IMG/VR virus record: IMGVR_UViG_3300037427_001308
Location: 1 to 27,304 of that record
Length of the DNA: 27,304 bases
Origin: a virus
Strand: one strand, 5' to 3'
Made by a program: the position numbers and the translations under genes. Below the pieces are notes generated by a model that worked only from the letters and a program-made list of their open reading frames with translations, searched no databases and was not told where the DNA came from. This document shows positions 6,135 through 13,648 of this stretch, piece by piece. Each line of letters starts with the position of its first letter. Positions within the stretch are counted from its first letter, which is position 1.

Positions 6135-6827
6135 CTAAGAGAATAGTTTAATATTTTCTGCTCGTTTAAGGGTTCCTGTCACATACTGACTGGAACCTTT
6201 TTTGTATGCCATGATTTCATTCATATCATCTTTTATGATATTAATGTATCTTTGTTTAAGTAGGAATATACTTCTTTTTTTATCTTCTATATTGGATTCA
6301 TATTCATAGTTGGTTACTGGAGTTGTAATATCCTCTGCTTTTGTCATGCCATCTATAAAGTAATCATAGAATGTAACTCCTATTCCCGCAGATGCAGTAA
6401 GACCTGCTGGAACAATTACTGCACCTGTAGCATTTTTTATTTCTTTTGTTTCATTGTGATGGACACCGTTATATAACCAATCATATGCAGATGTATATGG
6501 TGATGGGAAGTTGCTATATTTGTCTAAAAGATATCTATCAAAATCTTGTTGCTGCATCGGCCACTCACTTTGTATATTGAGAATATTATTACACTGGAGA
6601 ACTAACCAATCTAATTTGGAGTTTCCATAAAAATCAAAAGCAACATTGTCTGGTCTATCATTACCTTTGATTTCATACTTGGTAAAGATGGTAGTGTCTT
6701 GGAAAATATCTTCTCTAAGATAACCTTTCTTAAAAAGATTTTTTACTTTAATATAGTCAGAGATTCCTGAGTTAGGAAGTCTATTGACATATTCAAAGTC
6801 TGGAACTTGTTTAAAATAACTTGACAT
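6135..6827 (-). CDS. 53: gp53, baseplate wedge subunit
   Basis: A 230-residue protein matching T4 gp53 (196), the wedge component that joins wedges around the hub in baseplate assembly. Recognisable gp53 features are the N-terminal YFKQVPDFEYVNR segment and DNVAFDFYGNSKLDWLVLQC (residues about 59-78). The following WPMQQQDFDRYLLDKYSNF is typical of the family. The C-terminal third (DKKRSIFLLKQRYINIIKDD) is helical and basic. It is the last gene of the - strand late cassette, two bases after gp48. Its stop abuts the gp32 stop with no spacer, and its final codons contain the terminator for gp32. Confidence 0.88.
   Translation of the reverse strand: MSSYFKQVPDFEYVNRLPNSGISDYIKVKNLFKKGYLREDIFQDTTIFTKYEIKGNDRPDNVAFDFYGNSKLDWLVLQCNNILNIQSEWPMQQQDFDRYLLDKYSNFPSPYTSAYDWLYNGVHHNETKEIKNATGAVIVPAGLTASAGIGVTFYDYFIDGMTKAEDITTPVTNYEYESNIEDKKRSIFLLKQRYINIIKDDMNEIMAYKKGSSQYVTGTLKRAENIKLFS
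6168..6203 (+). terminator. intrinsic terminator for gp32, embedded in gp53
   Basis: On the + strand AAGGGTTCC (6168-6176) pairs with GGAACCTTT (6192-6200), with one G-U pair. An inner GTCA/TGAC stem (6178-6181 with 6187-6190) extends it around a five-base loop. Six T follow the GGAACC arm (6198-6203). It lies 34-69 bases after the gp32 stop, entirely inside the 3' coding end of gp53 on the other strand. The reverse orientation lacks a terminal T run, so it should stop only + strand transcription. Confidence 0.8.
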
Positions 6828-6829
6828 TT

Positions 6830-8185
6830 TTAGTAACCTACAGATCTGTCGCCGTCTTCTGGGAAGTCATCACTAAATACTGGTTCGAGTTCTGTGAATG
6901 ACATACTCATTGAGTACGATTGCATTGAACCATCTTCATATACTGCATAGTTATTGTTTGGTGTATACTGAACACCAAATGTTTGCAATGCACATTCCTT
7001 AAATCTATTTAAGAATCTATGTTGGTCTGAACCCTTACGTAGGTATTGCATCTGGAATGTGTAAGGTGACTTAAGAAATAAATTAGAGTCAGTTCTTATA
7101 GGTGCCATCCCTTGTTTAAAGAATCTAAGAATTTTTACAATCGTATTTGCTTCACCTGAATTTCTGGGTGATAGCATGAAGTTAAAACTAAAAGGACGTA
7201 ATGATGGACCATTAAATAGCAATTCCATATTAGGATTCAATACTTGTCCAGTAGTTCTACCCAGTAATGCATTTGGATTACCTCCTGTCGCAGATCCAAC
7301 CAAAGCATTTTTAATTGCTTCTTTTACTGCAGGGTTTTGTGTATTTAATGTGTCTATAGTTTTATCTATACTACCTTCAGCATCTTTATCTCCCAGTAGT
7401 TCTTTTCCAATATTAGCTGCTGCCATTTGTGCTGCACTCATACTATTGGAACCCCAATCTACAGTGCTGGAGTCTGAAATACCAGAAGGTATAGGAAGAA
7501 TAACACTACCAATAATTTTTCTATTCTTCTTTCTTGCTTCACCAGTTGAACCAAAGTTACCTGTTTCTGCTCCTCCTGATCCAGAAGGAACATATTCCAT
7601 CATATTAAATTTGATTACATCTTGACCATTAGACCTAATAGCAGTAGGGAATACTAATGGATTTCCTGCTCCTCCAAAATTACTACGTGTACCTTTGGTG
7701 AACATATTAAGAACTGTACCTAATACATTCCCTGCAGTAGATGATGTTGTTGAATCTCCTGATGCTTCTTCTGCTGCTGATTGATTAGTTCCGAATAATG
7801 TTTGTGTTTGCTCTGCTGCTGTTCTATAACTTCCTGTTTTTTCTGCGATTGCTTTGACAGTTGTAGTCATTGCAGCTTGTCTTGCTGCTGTTGTACCTTC
7901 ATCCGAATTAAAAAAATTAAGTTCAGAGTTCGTGCCAGATGGATCTCCAAAAGAACCTGTAAATGTTTTAGTATCTTTATCTATAGTTCCTATTGTATGG
8001 GAGACCAACATATCTACACCCAAGTCTCCTGTAGAAGTACCAGAAACTGTACCTAATCTCATCACGGTGACATCACCAGTTGTTGTATTAGTTAGAGTAT
8101 AATATTTTCCTGGTAGGTCTCCACATTTAAATTGATCTTTGACTGCGGAACTACCGTACGAGTCATTGAGTGCGAGTGTTGTCAT
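6830..8185 (-). CDS. 48: gp48, baseplate tail tube cap
   Basis: A 451-residue protein, longer than T4 gp48 (364). gp48 sits on the hub and with gp54 forms the platform on which the tail tube polymerises. The C-terminal half has the tube-like beta fold: NPNMELLFNGPSLRPFSFNF followed by MLSPRNSGEANTIVKILRFF, then SMQSYSMSMSFTELEPVF near the end. These features are shared by gp48/gp54/tube proteins of T4-like phages. The N-terminal half is rich in Ser, Thr, Gly and Ala, with low-complexity stretches around residues 100-220. It ends two bases before gp53 and starts after a late-promoter-like box. The opposite strand carries long open frames here, judged to be shadows. Confidence 0.85.
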   Translation of the reverse strand: MTTLALNDSYGSSAVKDQFKCGDLPGKYYTLTNTTTGDVTVMRLGTVSGTSTGDLGVDMLVSHTIGTIDKDTKTFTGSFGDPSGTNSELNFFNSDEGTTAARQAAMTTTVKAIAEKTGSYRTAAEQTQTLFGTNQSAAEEASGDSTTSSTAGNVLGTVLNMFTKGTRSNFGGAGNPLVFPTAIRSNGQDVIKFNMMEYVPSGSGGAETGNFGSTGEARKKNRKIIGSVILPIPSGISDSSTVDWGSNSMSAAQMAAANIGKELLGDKDAEGSIDKTIDTLNTQNPAVKEAIKNALVGSATGGNPNALLGRTTGQVLNPNMELLFNGPSLRPFSFNFMLSPRNSGEANTIVKILRFFKQGMAPIRTDSNLFLKSPYTFQMQYLRKGSDQHRFLNRFKECALQTFGVQYTPNNNYAVYEDGSMQSYSMSMSFTELEPVFSDDFPEDGDRSVGY

Positions 8186-8202
8186 TACAACAATTTTTTA
8201 AC

Positions 8203-8210
8203 TATTTAGC
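8203..8210 (-). promoter_or_regulatory. late-promoter-like box GCTAAATA ahead of gp48
   Basis: Read on the - strand this is GCTAAATA, identical to the box at 2060-2067. It covers the stop codon of the upstream gene and ends 17 bases before the gp48 ATG (8185). It would give gp48-gp53 their own late promoter. Confidence 0.4.
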
Positions 8211-8607
8211 GAGGATTGAGTATGTATTTCCCATAAGGGATAGCAAGGAGGTCATCAAGTTCATTTGGTTGAACAATATACAGTTGACCTGCAAGTTCAT
8301 TCCATGTATAGTTTCTTGATTTTCTCCAGTGAAAGTTGAGACCTTTGAATCCCCATCTCTCTAATGAAGTACATGCAATCAGAGGATGTTGGTCATAAGT
8401 TTCGCCAGGAGTCTTGGCATTATATACAAATGTATAGAAATTACCTACTTCAGGAATAGGAGTTACTGTTTGATTTAGAACTTCCATAATCTCCAGCATC
8501 ATTTCTTCTGGGTCATCAGTTCTATTATTCAAGTCACTTAAGTATTGTCTGATACGATTATCTTCTGCTTCTTCTGCAGCATTATTAAACCCAAAACTAT
8601 CTGCCAT
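8206..8607 (-). CDS. conserved structural-cassette protein, function unknown (133 aa)
   Basis: A 133-residue protein. The N-terminal third is acidic and helical (NNAAEEAEDNRIRQYLSDL). The rest is a compact aromatic domain: VGNFYTFVYNAKTPGETYDQ, HPLIACTSLERWGFKGLNFH and WRKSRNYTWNELAGQLYIVQ. I recognise the aromatic part as conserved in T4-like cyanophages next to gp4 and gp48, but I cannot name a T4 equivalent with confidence. It overlaps gp4 by 11 bases, so the two are translated together. Its place between a head completion gene and a tail tube cap suggests a virion or assembly role. That is inference. Confidence 0.7.
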   Translation of the reverse strand: MADSFGFNNAAEEAEDNRIRQYLSDLNNRTDDPEEMMLEIMEVLNQTVTPIPEVGNFYTFVYNAKTPGETYDQHPLIACTSLERWGFKGLNFHWRKSRNYTWNELAGQLYIVQPNELDDLLAIPYGKYILNPR

Positions 8608-9046
8608 AATGGATACCTAATTCTTTTTCGGTGACAATTTTAAACTCAACTCTCTTATCTTTACACCATTCATCTGCTGCTTTCCATTTGGCTTGATTAG
8701 TAGCATAGGTTTTACATTCATAGATATATGATTGGGTCACTTTTTTTCTTGGTTTAGGTGGTCGTGTTTGCTTTGCAGGTTTAACTTCGATTACATAGGT
8801 TTTAATTTGACCCTTGCTTTCTTTCACCTTGATAATAAAGTCTGGAAAGTAGCGACGGGTTTTACCATCAGGAGCACGGTATGGTATCCAGAATTCTTCA
8901 CTTCCCCACTGTATAATGTTTTCATTGAGGTCACACCAACTACAAAATTTATTTTCCCAAGAACTCCGACAGATAATATTATTCACATTACCCTTATATT
9001 TCTTTGGATTTTTGGGTTTGTAAATACTCTTTTTACTTTCGGCCAT
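8597..9046 (-). CDS. 4: gp4, head completion protein (nuclease-like fold)
   Basis: A 149-residue protein matching T4 gp4 (150), needed to complete DNA-filled heads before tail attachment. The sequence shows the TnsA/PD-(D/E)XK-like layout known for this family. SSWE carries E31, then a W-x-S-E (E50) and IPY strand follow, then PDF with D69, and VIEVKP with E87 and K89. These are the acidic/lysine residues expected of a metal-dependent nuclease, which may trim packaged DNA ends. Three N-terminal lysine-rich turns precede the fold. It is the first gene of the - strand cassette and has a perfect TATAAATA late box upstream. Confidence 0.9.
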   Translation of the reverse strand: MAESKKSIYKPKNPKKYKGNVNNIICRSSWENKFCSWCDLNENIIQWGSEEFWIPYRAPDGKTRRYFPDFIIKVKESKGQIKTYVIEVKPAKQTRPPKPRKKVTQSYIYECKTYATNQAKWKAADEWCKDKRVEFKIVTEKELGIHYGR

Positions 9047-9068
9047 ACATAATATATAAGGTAAAAAT

Positions 9069-9076
9069 TATTTATA
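9069..9076 (-). promoter_or_regulatory. late promoter TATAAATA for gp4 cassette
   Basis: On the - strand this is a perfect TATAAATA, the T4-type late consensus. It ends 22 bases before the gp4 ATG (9046). It lies one base before the ATG of the divergent gene at 9078. The spacing suits a gp55/gp33-dependent promoter driving gp4 through gp53. Confidence 0.7.
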
Positions 9077-9077
9077 G

Positions 9078-9833
9078 ATGGCACAATTAGGCAAGGTAAG
9101 ATCTGTTTCTAAGATAAAGTCTGAGCTGTTAAGACCAGCTACTACTTCTGTTTTTGAAGTAGAAGTTCCTGTACCCAATAGTAATGCAGGTCTAAAAACT
9201 AATGATAGATTGAATCTGATGTGTTCAGAGGCATCTCTTCCTGGTTCATCACTTGCTACGATGGAAATCAATAATGATTTTCCAGGAGTTACTGAGAGAT
9301 ATGCTCATAGAAAGATTTTTGATGATAGATTAGATTTAACTTTTTATGTTGACGCAAAAGAATATGGTGCTATTAGATTTTTTGAAACATGGATGAAGTC
9401 TGTTGTTAATGAAGATACTAACGATGCAAAGTCTAAGTCATATCATTATGAATTAAATTATCCAGATTCATATATTGCAGACCAAGGATTGAAGGTTAGA
9501 AAATTTGAGAAGGATAGAAGACAACTTTTAGAATATGAATTTTTTAGAGCATATCCTATACAGATAACTTCAATGCCTGTGTCTTATGAGGCATCATCTT
9601 TATTGAAGTGTACAGTATCAATGACATATTTAAGGTACTTGATTACTGATGTGGTTACTGATAACACTCCTCCACGTTTTGATCCTTTATCACAGGCAAG
9701 TAGAAATAGTTTCTTTGCTTCTTTAGTTGGTAGATTAGTTGATGCAGGTGTTGATGCAGTTACTGGTAATGATTTGTTGGGTGATATTGCAGGTGGAATT
9801 GCTTCTGGAATGATTCAAAGTGCTCAAGAATAG
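9078..9833 (+). CDS. 54: gp54, baseplate tail tube initiator
   Basis: A 251-residue protein of the tail-tube/gp54 type. T4 gp54 (320) polymerises on gp48 and starts tube assembly. Segments pointing to this fold are LMCSEASLPGSSLATMEINN, then FPGVTERYAHRKIFDDRLDL and TFYVDAKEYGAIRFFETWM. A beta-rich middle region (RAYPIQITSMPVSYEASSLL) follows. The C-terminus is a hydrophobic, glycine-rich helix (GNDLLGDIAGGIASGMIQSA). In T4 gp48 and gp54 are adjacent and co-oriented, but here they lie on opposite strands with divergent starts. A tail tube paralogue other than gp54 is the main alternative. It has no clear ribosome binding site. Confidence 0.72.
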   Translation: MAQLGKVRSVSKIKSELLRPATTSVFEVEVPVPNSNAGLKTNDRLNLMCSEASLPGSSLATMEINNDFPGVTERYAHRKIFDDRLDLTFYVDAKEYGAIRFFETWMKSVVNEDTNDAKSKSYHYELNYPDSYIADQGLKVRKFEKDRRQLLEYEFFRAYPIQITSMPVSYEASSLLKCTVSMTYLRYLITDVVTDNTPPRFDPLSQASRNSFFASLVGRLVDAGVDAVTGNDLLGDIAGGIASGMIQSAQE

Positions 9834-9835
9834 TG

Positions 9836-9843
9836 TATAAATA
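9836..9843 (+). promoter_or_regulatory. late promoter TATAAATA for gp26 onward
   Basis: A perfect TATAAATA (within GTATAAATAAAG) begins three bases after the gp54 stop and ends 27 bases before the gp26 ATG. An AGGA ribosome binding site (9863-9866) lies between. It is the clearest + strand late promoter in the window and probably drives the hub/tape-measure genes. Confidence 0.7.
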
Positions 9844-9870
9844 AAGTACACTGAATTGTATTAGGATATT

Positions 9871-10590
9871 ATGCCTTTACCAAAAATTGCTACTCCGACT
9901 TATGAGTTAGAGTTACCTTCTACTGGAGCTGCAGTTACTTATAGACCTTTTCTTGTTAAGGAAGAGAAGGTGTTGGTGATTGCTTTGGAGAGTGAAGATA
10001 ATAAACAGATCACAAATGCTATTAAAGCAGTTCTTAAGAGTTGTGTTCTTACGAAAGGAATTAAAGTAGAAAAACTTCCTACTTTTGATATTGAATATCT
10101 TTTTCTTAACATCAGAGGTAAGTCTGTAGGAGAAGAGTTGGATGTTAATGTTATATGTCCTGATGATGAAAAGACTACCGTACAGGTTAGTATTAATTTA
10201 GATGATATACAAGTTGAAAAGAATGAGGAACATGATAATAAAATTAAGTTAGATGATAACTTAATGATGGAGTTGAGGTATCCATCTCTTGATCAGTTTA
10301 TTAAAAATAACTTTGAGTTTGATGAAAAGAATGCAATGGCACAATCATTTGAATTGATTGCTACTTGTATTGATAAAATTTATACTGAAGATGAGGTATG
10401 GGCATCTGCTGATTGTACTAAGAAAGAGTTAAATGAATTCCTTGAGTCAATGAATTCCAGTCAGTTTAAAGGTATTGAAACTTTCTTTGAAACAATGCCT
10501 AAATTATCTCATACTATTACAGTTAAGAATCCTAATACCAAGGTTGAAAGTGAAGTTGTACTTGAGGGATTAGCATCTTTTTTCGGCTAG
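9871..10590 (+). CDS. 26: gp26, baseplate hub subunit / assembly chaperone
   Basis: A 239-residue protein of the T4 gp26 baseplate family (T4: 208). The start PTYELELPSTGAAVTYRPFL and VKEEKVLVIALESED are typical, and the middle carries the FDIEYLFLNIRGKSVGEE element. In T4 it acts in hub assembly. Its place just before gp51 and the tape-measure genes matches tail assembly chaperones of other tailed phages. Near its end, TCT-TTT-TTC-GGC-TAG holds a TTTTTTC run from which a -1 shift would continue straight into gp51 (see findings). An AGGA site four bases before the ATG supports the start. Confidence 0.85.
   Translation: MPLPKIATPTYELELPSTGAAVTYRPFLVKEEKVLVIALESEDNKQITNAIKAVLKSCVLTKGIKVEKLPTFDIEYLFLNIRGKSVGEELDVNVICPDDEKTTVQVSINLDDIQVEKNEEHDNKIKLDDNLMMELRYPSLDQFIKNNFEFDEKNAMAQSFELIATCIDKIYTEDEVWASADCTKKELNEFLESMNSSQFKGIETFFETMPKLSHTITVKNPNTKVESEVVLEGLASFFG
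10578..10584 (+). promoter_or_regulatory. candidate -1 frameshift heptamer T-TTT-TTC
   Basis: In the gp26 frame the bases read T TTT TTC, the X-XXY-YYZ form of a -1 slippery site, two codons before the gp26 stop. After a -1 shift the next codons are CGG CTA GGG ATG, which is the gp51 frame with no stop between. The fusion would be about 300 residues. A weak stem (CTC/GAG at 10597-10606, with one extra G-C pair outside a mismatch) begins about 10-12 bases downstream. Confidence 0.45.
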
Positions 10591-10592
10591 GG

Positions 10593-10772
10593 ATGTCTCA
10601 TATGAGTCTGGAGAATTACTTCAGACTTAATTTTGCCCTCCTTCAATACCATAAATATAGCTTGACAGAGATTGAGAATATGATGCCTTGGGAACGAGAC
10701 ATCTATGTGGGACTTCTTCAACAACATCTTGAAGAGGAAAAACTAAAGCAACAGCAACAATCGAATGCCTAG
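10593..10772 (+). CDS. 51: gp51-like hub assembly protein (59 aa)
   Basis: A 59-residue helical protein (MSHMSLENYFRLNFALLQYH, then KYSLTEIENMMPWERDIYVG and LLQQHLEEEKLKQQQQ). The RLNFALLQYHKYSLTEIENM and PWERDIYV pattern is what cyanophage annotations call gp51 or baseplate hub assembly. It is far shorter than the T4 gp51 I recall (about 249), so strict equivalence is uncertain. It also looks like the short T part of G/GT tail assembly chaperones: helical, with a W-x-R turn, directly before the tape measure. It starts two bases after the gp26 stop and overlaps the next gene by eight bases. It may be made both alone (ATG 10593 or 10602) and as a -1 frameshift extension of gp26. Confidence 0.75.
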   Translation: MSHMSLENYFRLNFALLQYHKYSLTEIENMMPWERDIYVGLLQQHLEEEKLKQQQQSNA

Positions 10773-13647
10773 TAACAATAAAAATATAATAGGTAAATTA
10801 AGGCAAAGGTATGAGCCTCATATGCAGCTGTCTGCTAAAGTTGATTTAAATCATCAAATAATACATGAGGTTGAGAAGAAGTTAACAGATTTACCAAAGA
10901 TACATTCTACATTAAGTAAGTCTTTTGGATTACAAAAGAAAACTTTACGTCGAGTGATTGGATTGGAGTCTTTGCAATCTTCACTCCTCTTTCGAGTGAT
11001 TGGATTGGAGGAAGTAGTTACTGGAGATGCACGGAAGAAATTACAGGGTGAGAAACCAAAGAAGAAACCAAAGTTAATTAAAAGGAAATTTAGACCAGTA
11101 GGTGATGGTCCAGATTCTAATGATAGAGGTGGAAGTTATACTGATGGTGCTCGACAGAAAGTTAATATTAAAGATGATTGGGGTGATGTTGATGATGGTT
11201 GGAGTGGTACTTCAGGTAGAGATGGTGCTGATGGATTAGGTGCTGATGGATTAGGAGGTGCCGATGGTCTTGGTGGTGCCGATGGTCTTGGTGGTGCTGA
11301 TGGATTAGGTGGTGCTGATGGATTAGGTGGTGCTGATGGTCTTGGTACTGCTGGTACTGCTGGTACTGATGGTGCTGCTGCTGGTACTGCTGGTAGACCT
11401 GTTCAGATGTTAGATGGTCCTGGTGCTTTTGATAGAGATAGAGGATTCAGAAAGACGAGGATTAGGGCAGAAGATTTAAAGAGAGGTAGTTCTCAAGAAA
11501 CTATTGAGGATAGAATAGAGAGACTTGAAAGAAATGAAGAAGAATCAAAGGAAGCTGAGAAACATTCAGGAAGTATAGAACATATAGAAACTACAACTGG
11601 TGTTGATGCAGAGACTGGAGAACCATTAAGTGCTGAAGAAAGGAAGAGAAGATTTAGAATAAAAACTGGTAAGATTAAGGCAGAAGATATAAAGAGAGGA
11701 ACTGCTGTAGAAGGAGCAGAGGGAGCAGCAAAAGTTGCTGCTGATACTACAGGTGCAAGTGCTCTTGCTATTCGTAAAGGAAAACCAGATGTAACTGGTT
11801 CAGATCTTGTACCACCAGACGAAGAGGGTGAGCAAGTTGAAGGTGATAAACCAGAAAAGAATATTCTTAGTGGACTTGGTAAACATGTTTCAAAGATTGC
11901 TGATACAGTAGATTCTATCTACGAGACTTTACAAAGCCAGTTTAATGAGCAGAAGGATACTAAAGAAGATGCTCGTGTACAGAAAGAACAGAAAGATGCT
12001 GAGAAACAAGAAAAGAATTTAGAGAAAGGTGGTCTTGGTAAAGGTATAAAGGATACAGCAAAAAAAGTATTCAAACCTTTCATGAGTATTTGGGATAAGT
12101 TTGTTAATTTTCTAACAACTATCTTGGTTGGAAAGGTTGTGATGAAAATTTTAGATTGGTTTGGTAACCCTGAAAATGCAGACAGAGCGAAGTCATTAGT
12201 TAGATTCCTTAAAGATTGGTGGCCTGTTTTATTAGCGAGTGTCATGGCATTCATGCCAGCTTTGTTAGGAACAGGAGGGATGATTATAGGAACGGTTATA
12301 TTATTAGCTTGGGCTATTCCTAAGATTATTGATGCTGTTAAATGGGTGATGAACGTCCCCAATATGATAGGAAACTTTCTCAAAGGTGGTGCTAAAGATA
12401 CTGATAAGTTAGAGAAAGATTCTTTAAAGGAATTGGAATCTGAAACGAAAGGTCTTGACCCTACTGGTGGAGGGGAAGGAGGACAGGATCCTTTAGACCA
12501 AGCAAAGACAGAAGGTGGAGGAGAAACACCACCTCTGGAATTTGATAAGCAATCAGATTTACAGAAGGTTGAACCTGTTAAGATGAATGAAGGTGGATCA
12601 GTTCCAGGAAAAGGTGATAAAGATACCGTCCCTGCGATGCTTACTCCTGGTGAGTTTGTTATGTCGAAGGATGCTGTAGAAAAGTATGGTAGTAATACTT
12701 TAGCAGGTATGAATGCTGCTGCTGGTGGTACAAATGTTCCAACATTAGGTGCTGATGGTGGGGATGGGAAGAAGAATAAGAAGCAACCAAACTATATGAT
12801 TCCTCATTTTAGTGGTGGAGGAAAGGGTAAAGCTATTGATAAGTCTCATTATGGAACTTCAGGATATAGAATAGGTCAGATAATGCCAGATCAATATATT
12901 TATTCTAAAGATTCGTTCTACCATAAGATGGTAACTAAGGGTGATGAAGTAGTAGAGAATACAAAAAGTTTTACTTCAATTGGTGGTGCTATTGGAAAGC
13001 CTGATATGATAGAACACCAGAAGCAACTTGTTGGAGAGATACAAAAGGAAGATGGTTATGAGAATGTTAATATTATTGATGTTATGGAACGTGTGAATGG
13101 TAGAGGAAGACTTGTAGGTATGCCCGATGAAGTTCTTTATCCTATTCTTAATGCCAGTGATGCATATAAAGCAACTCAGTCAAAAATGAATGCAGCACAT
13201 AAGATTGATTTAGAATCAAGAGGATTTGGTGATGGTAGTAAGGGTTATTCAATGATGTATAATGGTGGTGGTTTAGTTCAACATTTAAATCAAGGTGGGT
13301 TAGTTCAGAACTTTAATGAAGGTGGTATGGTTCAGAATATGTTTGGTGGTGCTAAGAATGCCTTTAATATGCTTCCTCAAGTTAGAGCAGCAAAATGGTT
13401 GGGTAATAAAGCAAAGAATATCTTTAGTAAAGGAAAGGAATTTATTGGTAATGCCTTAGATAAATCTGCTAATATTCCTCCTCCCTCTACTGGGAATAAA
13501 GTAAAGATTCTTCCTCTTCCTGCACCAGGAGGTCCATCTACTTCAGAGGATACTACAGCTCCTCCAGGAACTACTATACCAACCTTTAGTGTGGTTCATC
13601 CTGGTAATAAGAGTTCAAAACAAAAGACATTGGGGATAACGAATTAA
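10765..13647 (+). CDS. large tape-measure-like tail protein 1 (960 aa)
   Basis: A 960-residue protein with tape-measure character, in the place where T4-like phages carry hub/tail-length genes (gp29 in T4). In order: a basic helical N-terminus with the repeat RVIGLE (two copies); a Gly/Ala/Asp tract (154-208); paired elements IRAEDLKRGS (233-242) and IKAEDIKRGT (304-313); and charged coiled coil (about 385-430). Next come MSIWDKFVNFLTTILVG (440-456) and a hydrophobic stretch (485-519). Then a GG-x-VPG-x-G-x2-DTVPAMLTPGEFVM-like motif (610-642), common in tape measures. Three nine-residue repeats beginning GG(L/M)VQ follow at 835-861. It may set tail length and help DNA passage. It overlaps gp51 by eight bases. 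Equivalence to gp29 is inferred, not shown. Confidence 0.7.
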   Translation: MPSNNKNIIGKLRQRYEPHMQLSAKVDLNHQIIHEVEKKLTDLPKIHSTLSKSFGLQKKTLRRVIGLESLQSSLLFRVIGLEEVVTGDARKKLQGEKPKKKPKLIKRKFRPVGDGPDSNDRGGSYTDGARQKVNIKDDWGDVDDGWSGTSGRDGADGLGADGLGGADGLGGADGLGGADGLGGADGLGGADGLGTAGTAGTDGAAAGTAGRPVQMLDGPGAFDRDRGFRKTRIRAEDLKRGSSQETIEDRIERLERNEEESKEAEKHSGSIEHIETTTGVDAETGEPLSAEERKRRFRIKTGKIKAEDIKRGTAVEGAEGAAKVAADTTGASALAIRKGKPDVTGSDLVPPDEEGEQVEGDKPEKNILSGLGKHVSKIADTVDSIYETLQSQFNEQKDTKEDARVQKEQKDAEKQEKNLEKGGLGKGIKDTAKKVFKPFMSIWDKFVNFLTTILVGKVVMKILDWFGNPENADRAKSLVRFLKDWWPVLLASVMAFMPALLGTGGMIIGTVILLAWAIPKIIDAVKWVMNVPNMIGNFLKGGAKDTDKLEKDSLKELESETKGLDPTGGGEGGQDPLDQAKTEGGGETPPLEFDKQSDLQKVEPVKMNEGGSVPGKGDKDTVPAMLTPGEFVMSKDAVEKYGSNTLAGMNAAAGGTNVPTLGADGGDGKKNKKQPNYMIPHFSGGGKGKAIDKSHYGTSGYRIGQIMPDQYIYSKDSFYHKMVTKGDEVVENTKSFTSIGGAIGKPDMIEHQKQLVGEIQKEDGYENVNIIDVMERVNGRGRLVGMPDEVLYPILNASDAYKATQSKMNAAHKIDLESRGFGDGSKGYSMMYNGGGLVQHLNQGGLVQNFNEGGMVQNMFGGAKNAFNMLPQVRAAKWLGNKAKNIFSKGKEFIGNALDKSANIPPPSTGNKVKILPLPAPGGPSTSEDTTAPPGTTIPTFSVVHPGNKSSKQKTLGITN
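10950..11010 (+). repeat. 19-base direct repeat inside the tape-measure gene
   Basis: TCGAGTGATTGGATTGGAG occurs exactly at 10950-10968 and again at 10992-11010, 42 bases (14 codons) apart. It encodes RVIGLE twice in frame. Exact identity at the DNA level suggests a recent duplication or conversion inside the gene. Confidence 0.85.
11224..11343 (+). repeat. tandem repeat encoding GADGL / GGADGL
   Basis: Two 15-base units (GADGL; 11224-11238 and 11239-11253) are followed by five 18-base units (GGADGL; 11254-11343), all in frame. Units come in two codon spellings, GAT-GGT-CTT and GAT-GGA-TTA, in paired blocks, as expected for stepwise unit duplication. Nine-base GTA repeats follow (from 11344). 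The tract is probably a flexible glycine-rich linker whose length can vary between relatives. Confidence 0.9.
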
Positions 13648-13648
13648 T

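Noticed and set aside
7176-7625. Long + strand open frame opposite gp48
   Set aside because: The gp48 frame on the - strand matches a known tail family over its length; the + frame is hydrophobic and Pro/Ser-rich with no ribosome binding site or family resemblance.
7802-8102. Two Cys/Val-rich + strand frames opposite the gp48 N-terminus
   Set aside because: They are by-products of the Ser/Thr/Ala-rich codons of gp48; mutually overlapping and without start signals.
11919-12383. 154-residue - strand frame inside the tape-measure gene
   Set aside because: Shadow of the hydrophobic tape-measure coding sequence; no promoter, ribosome site or recognisable family.
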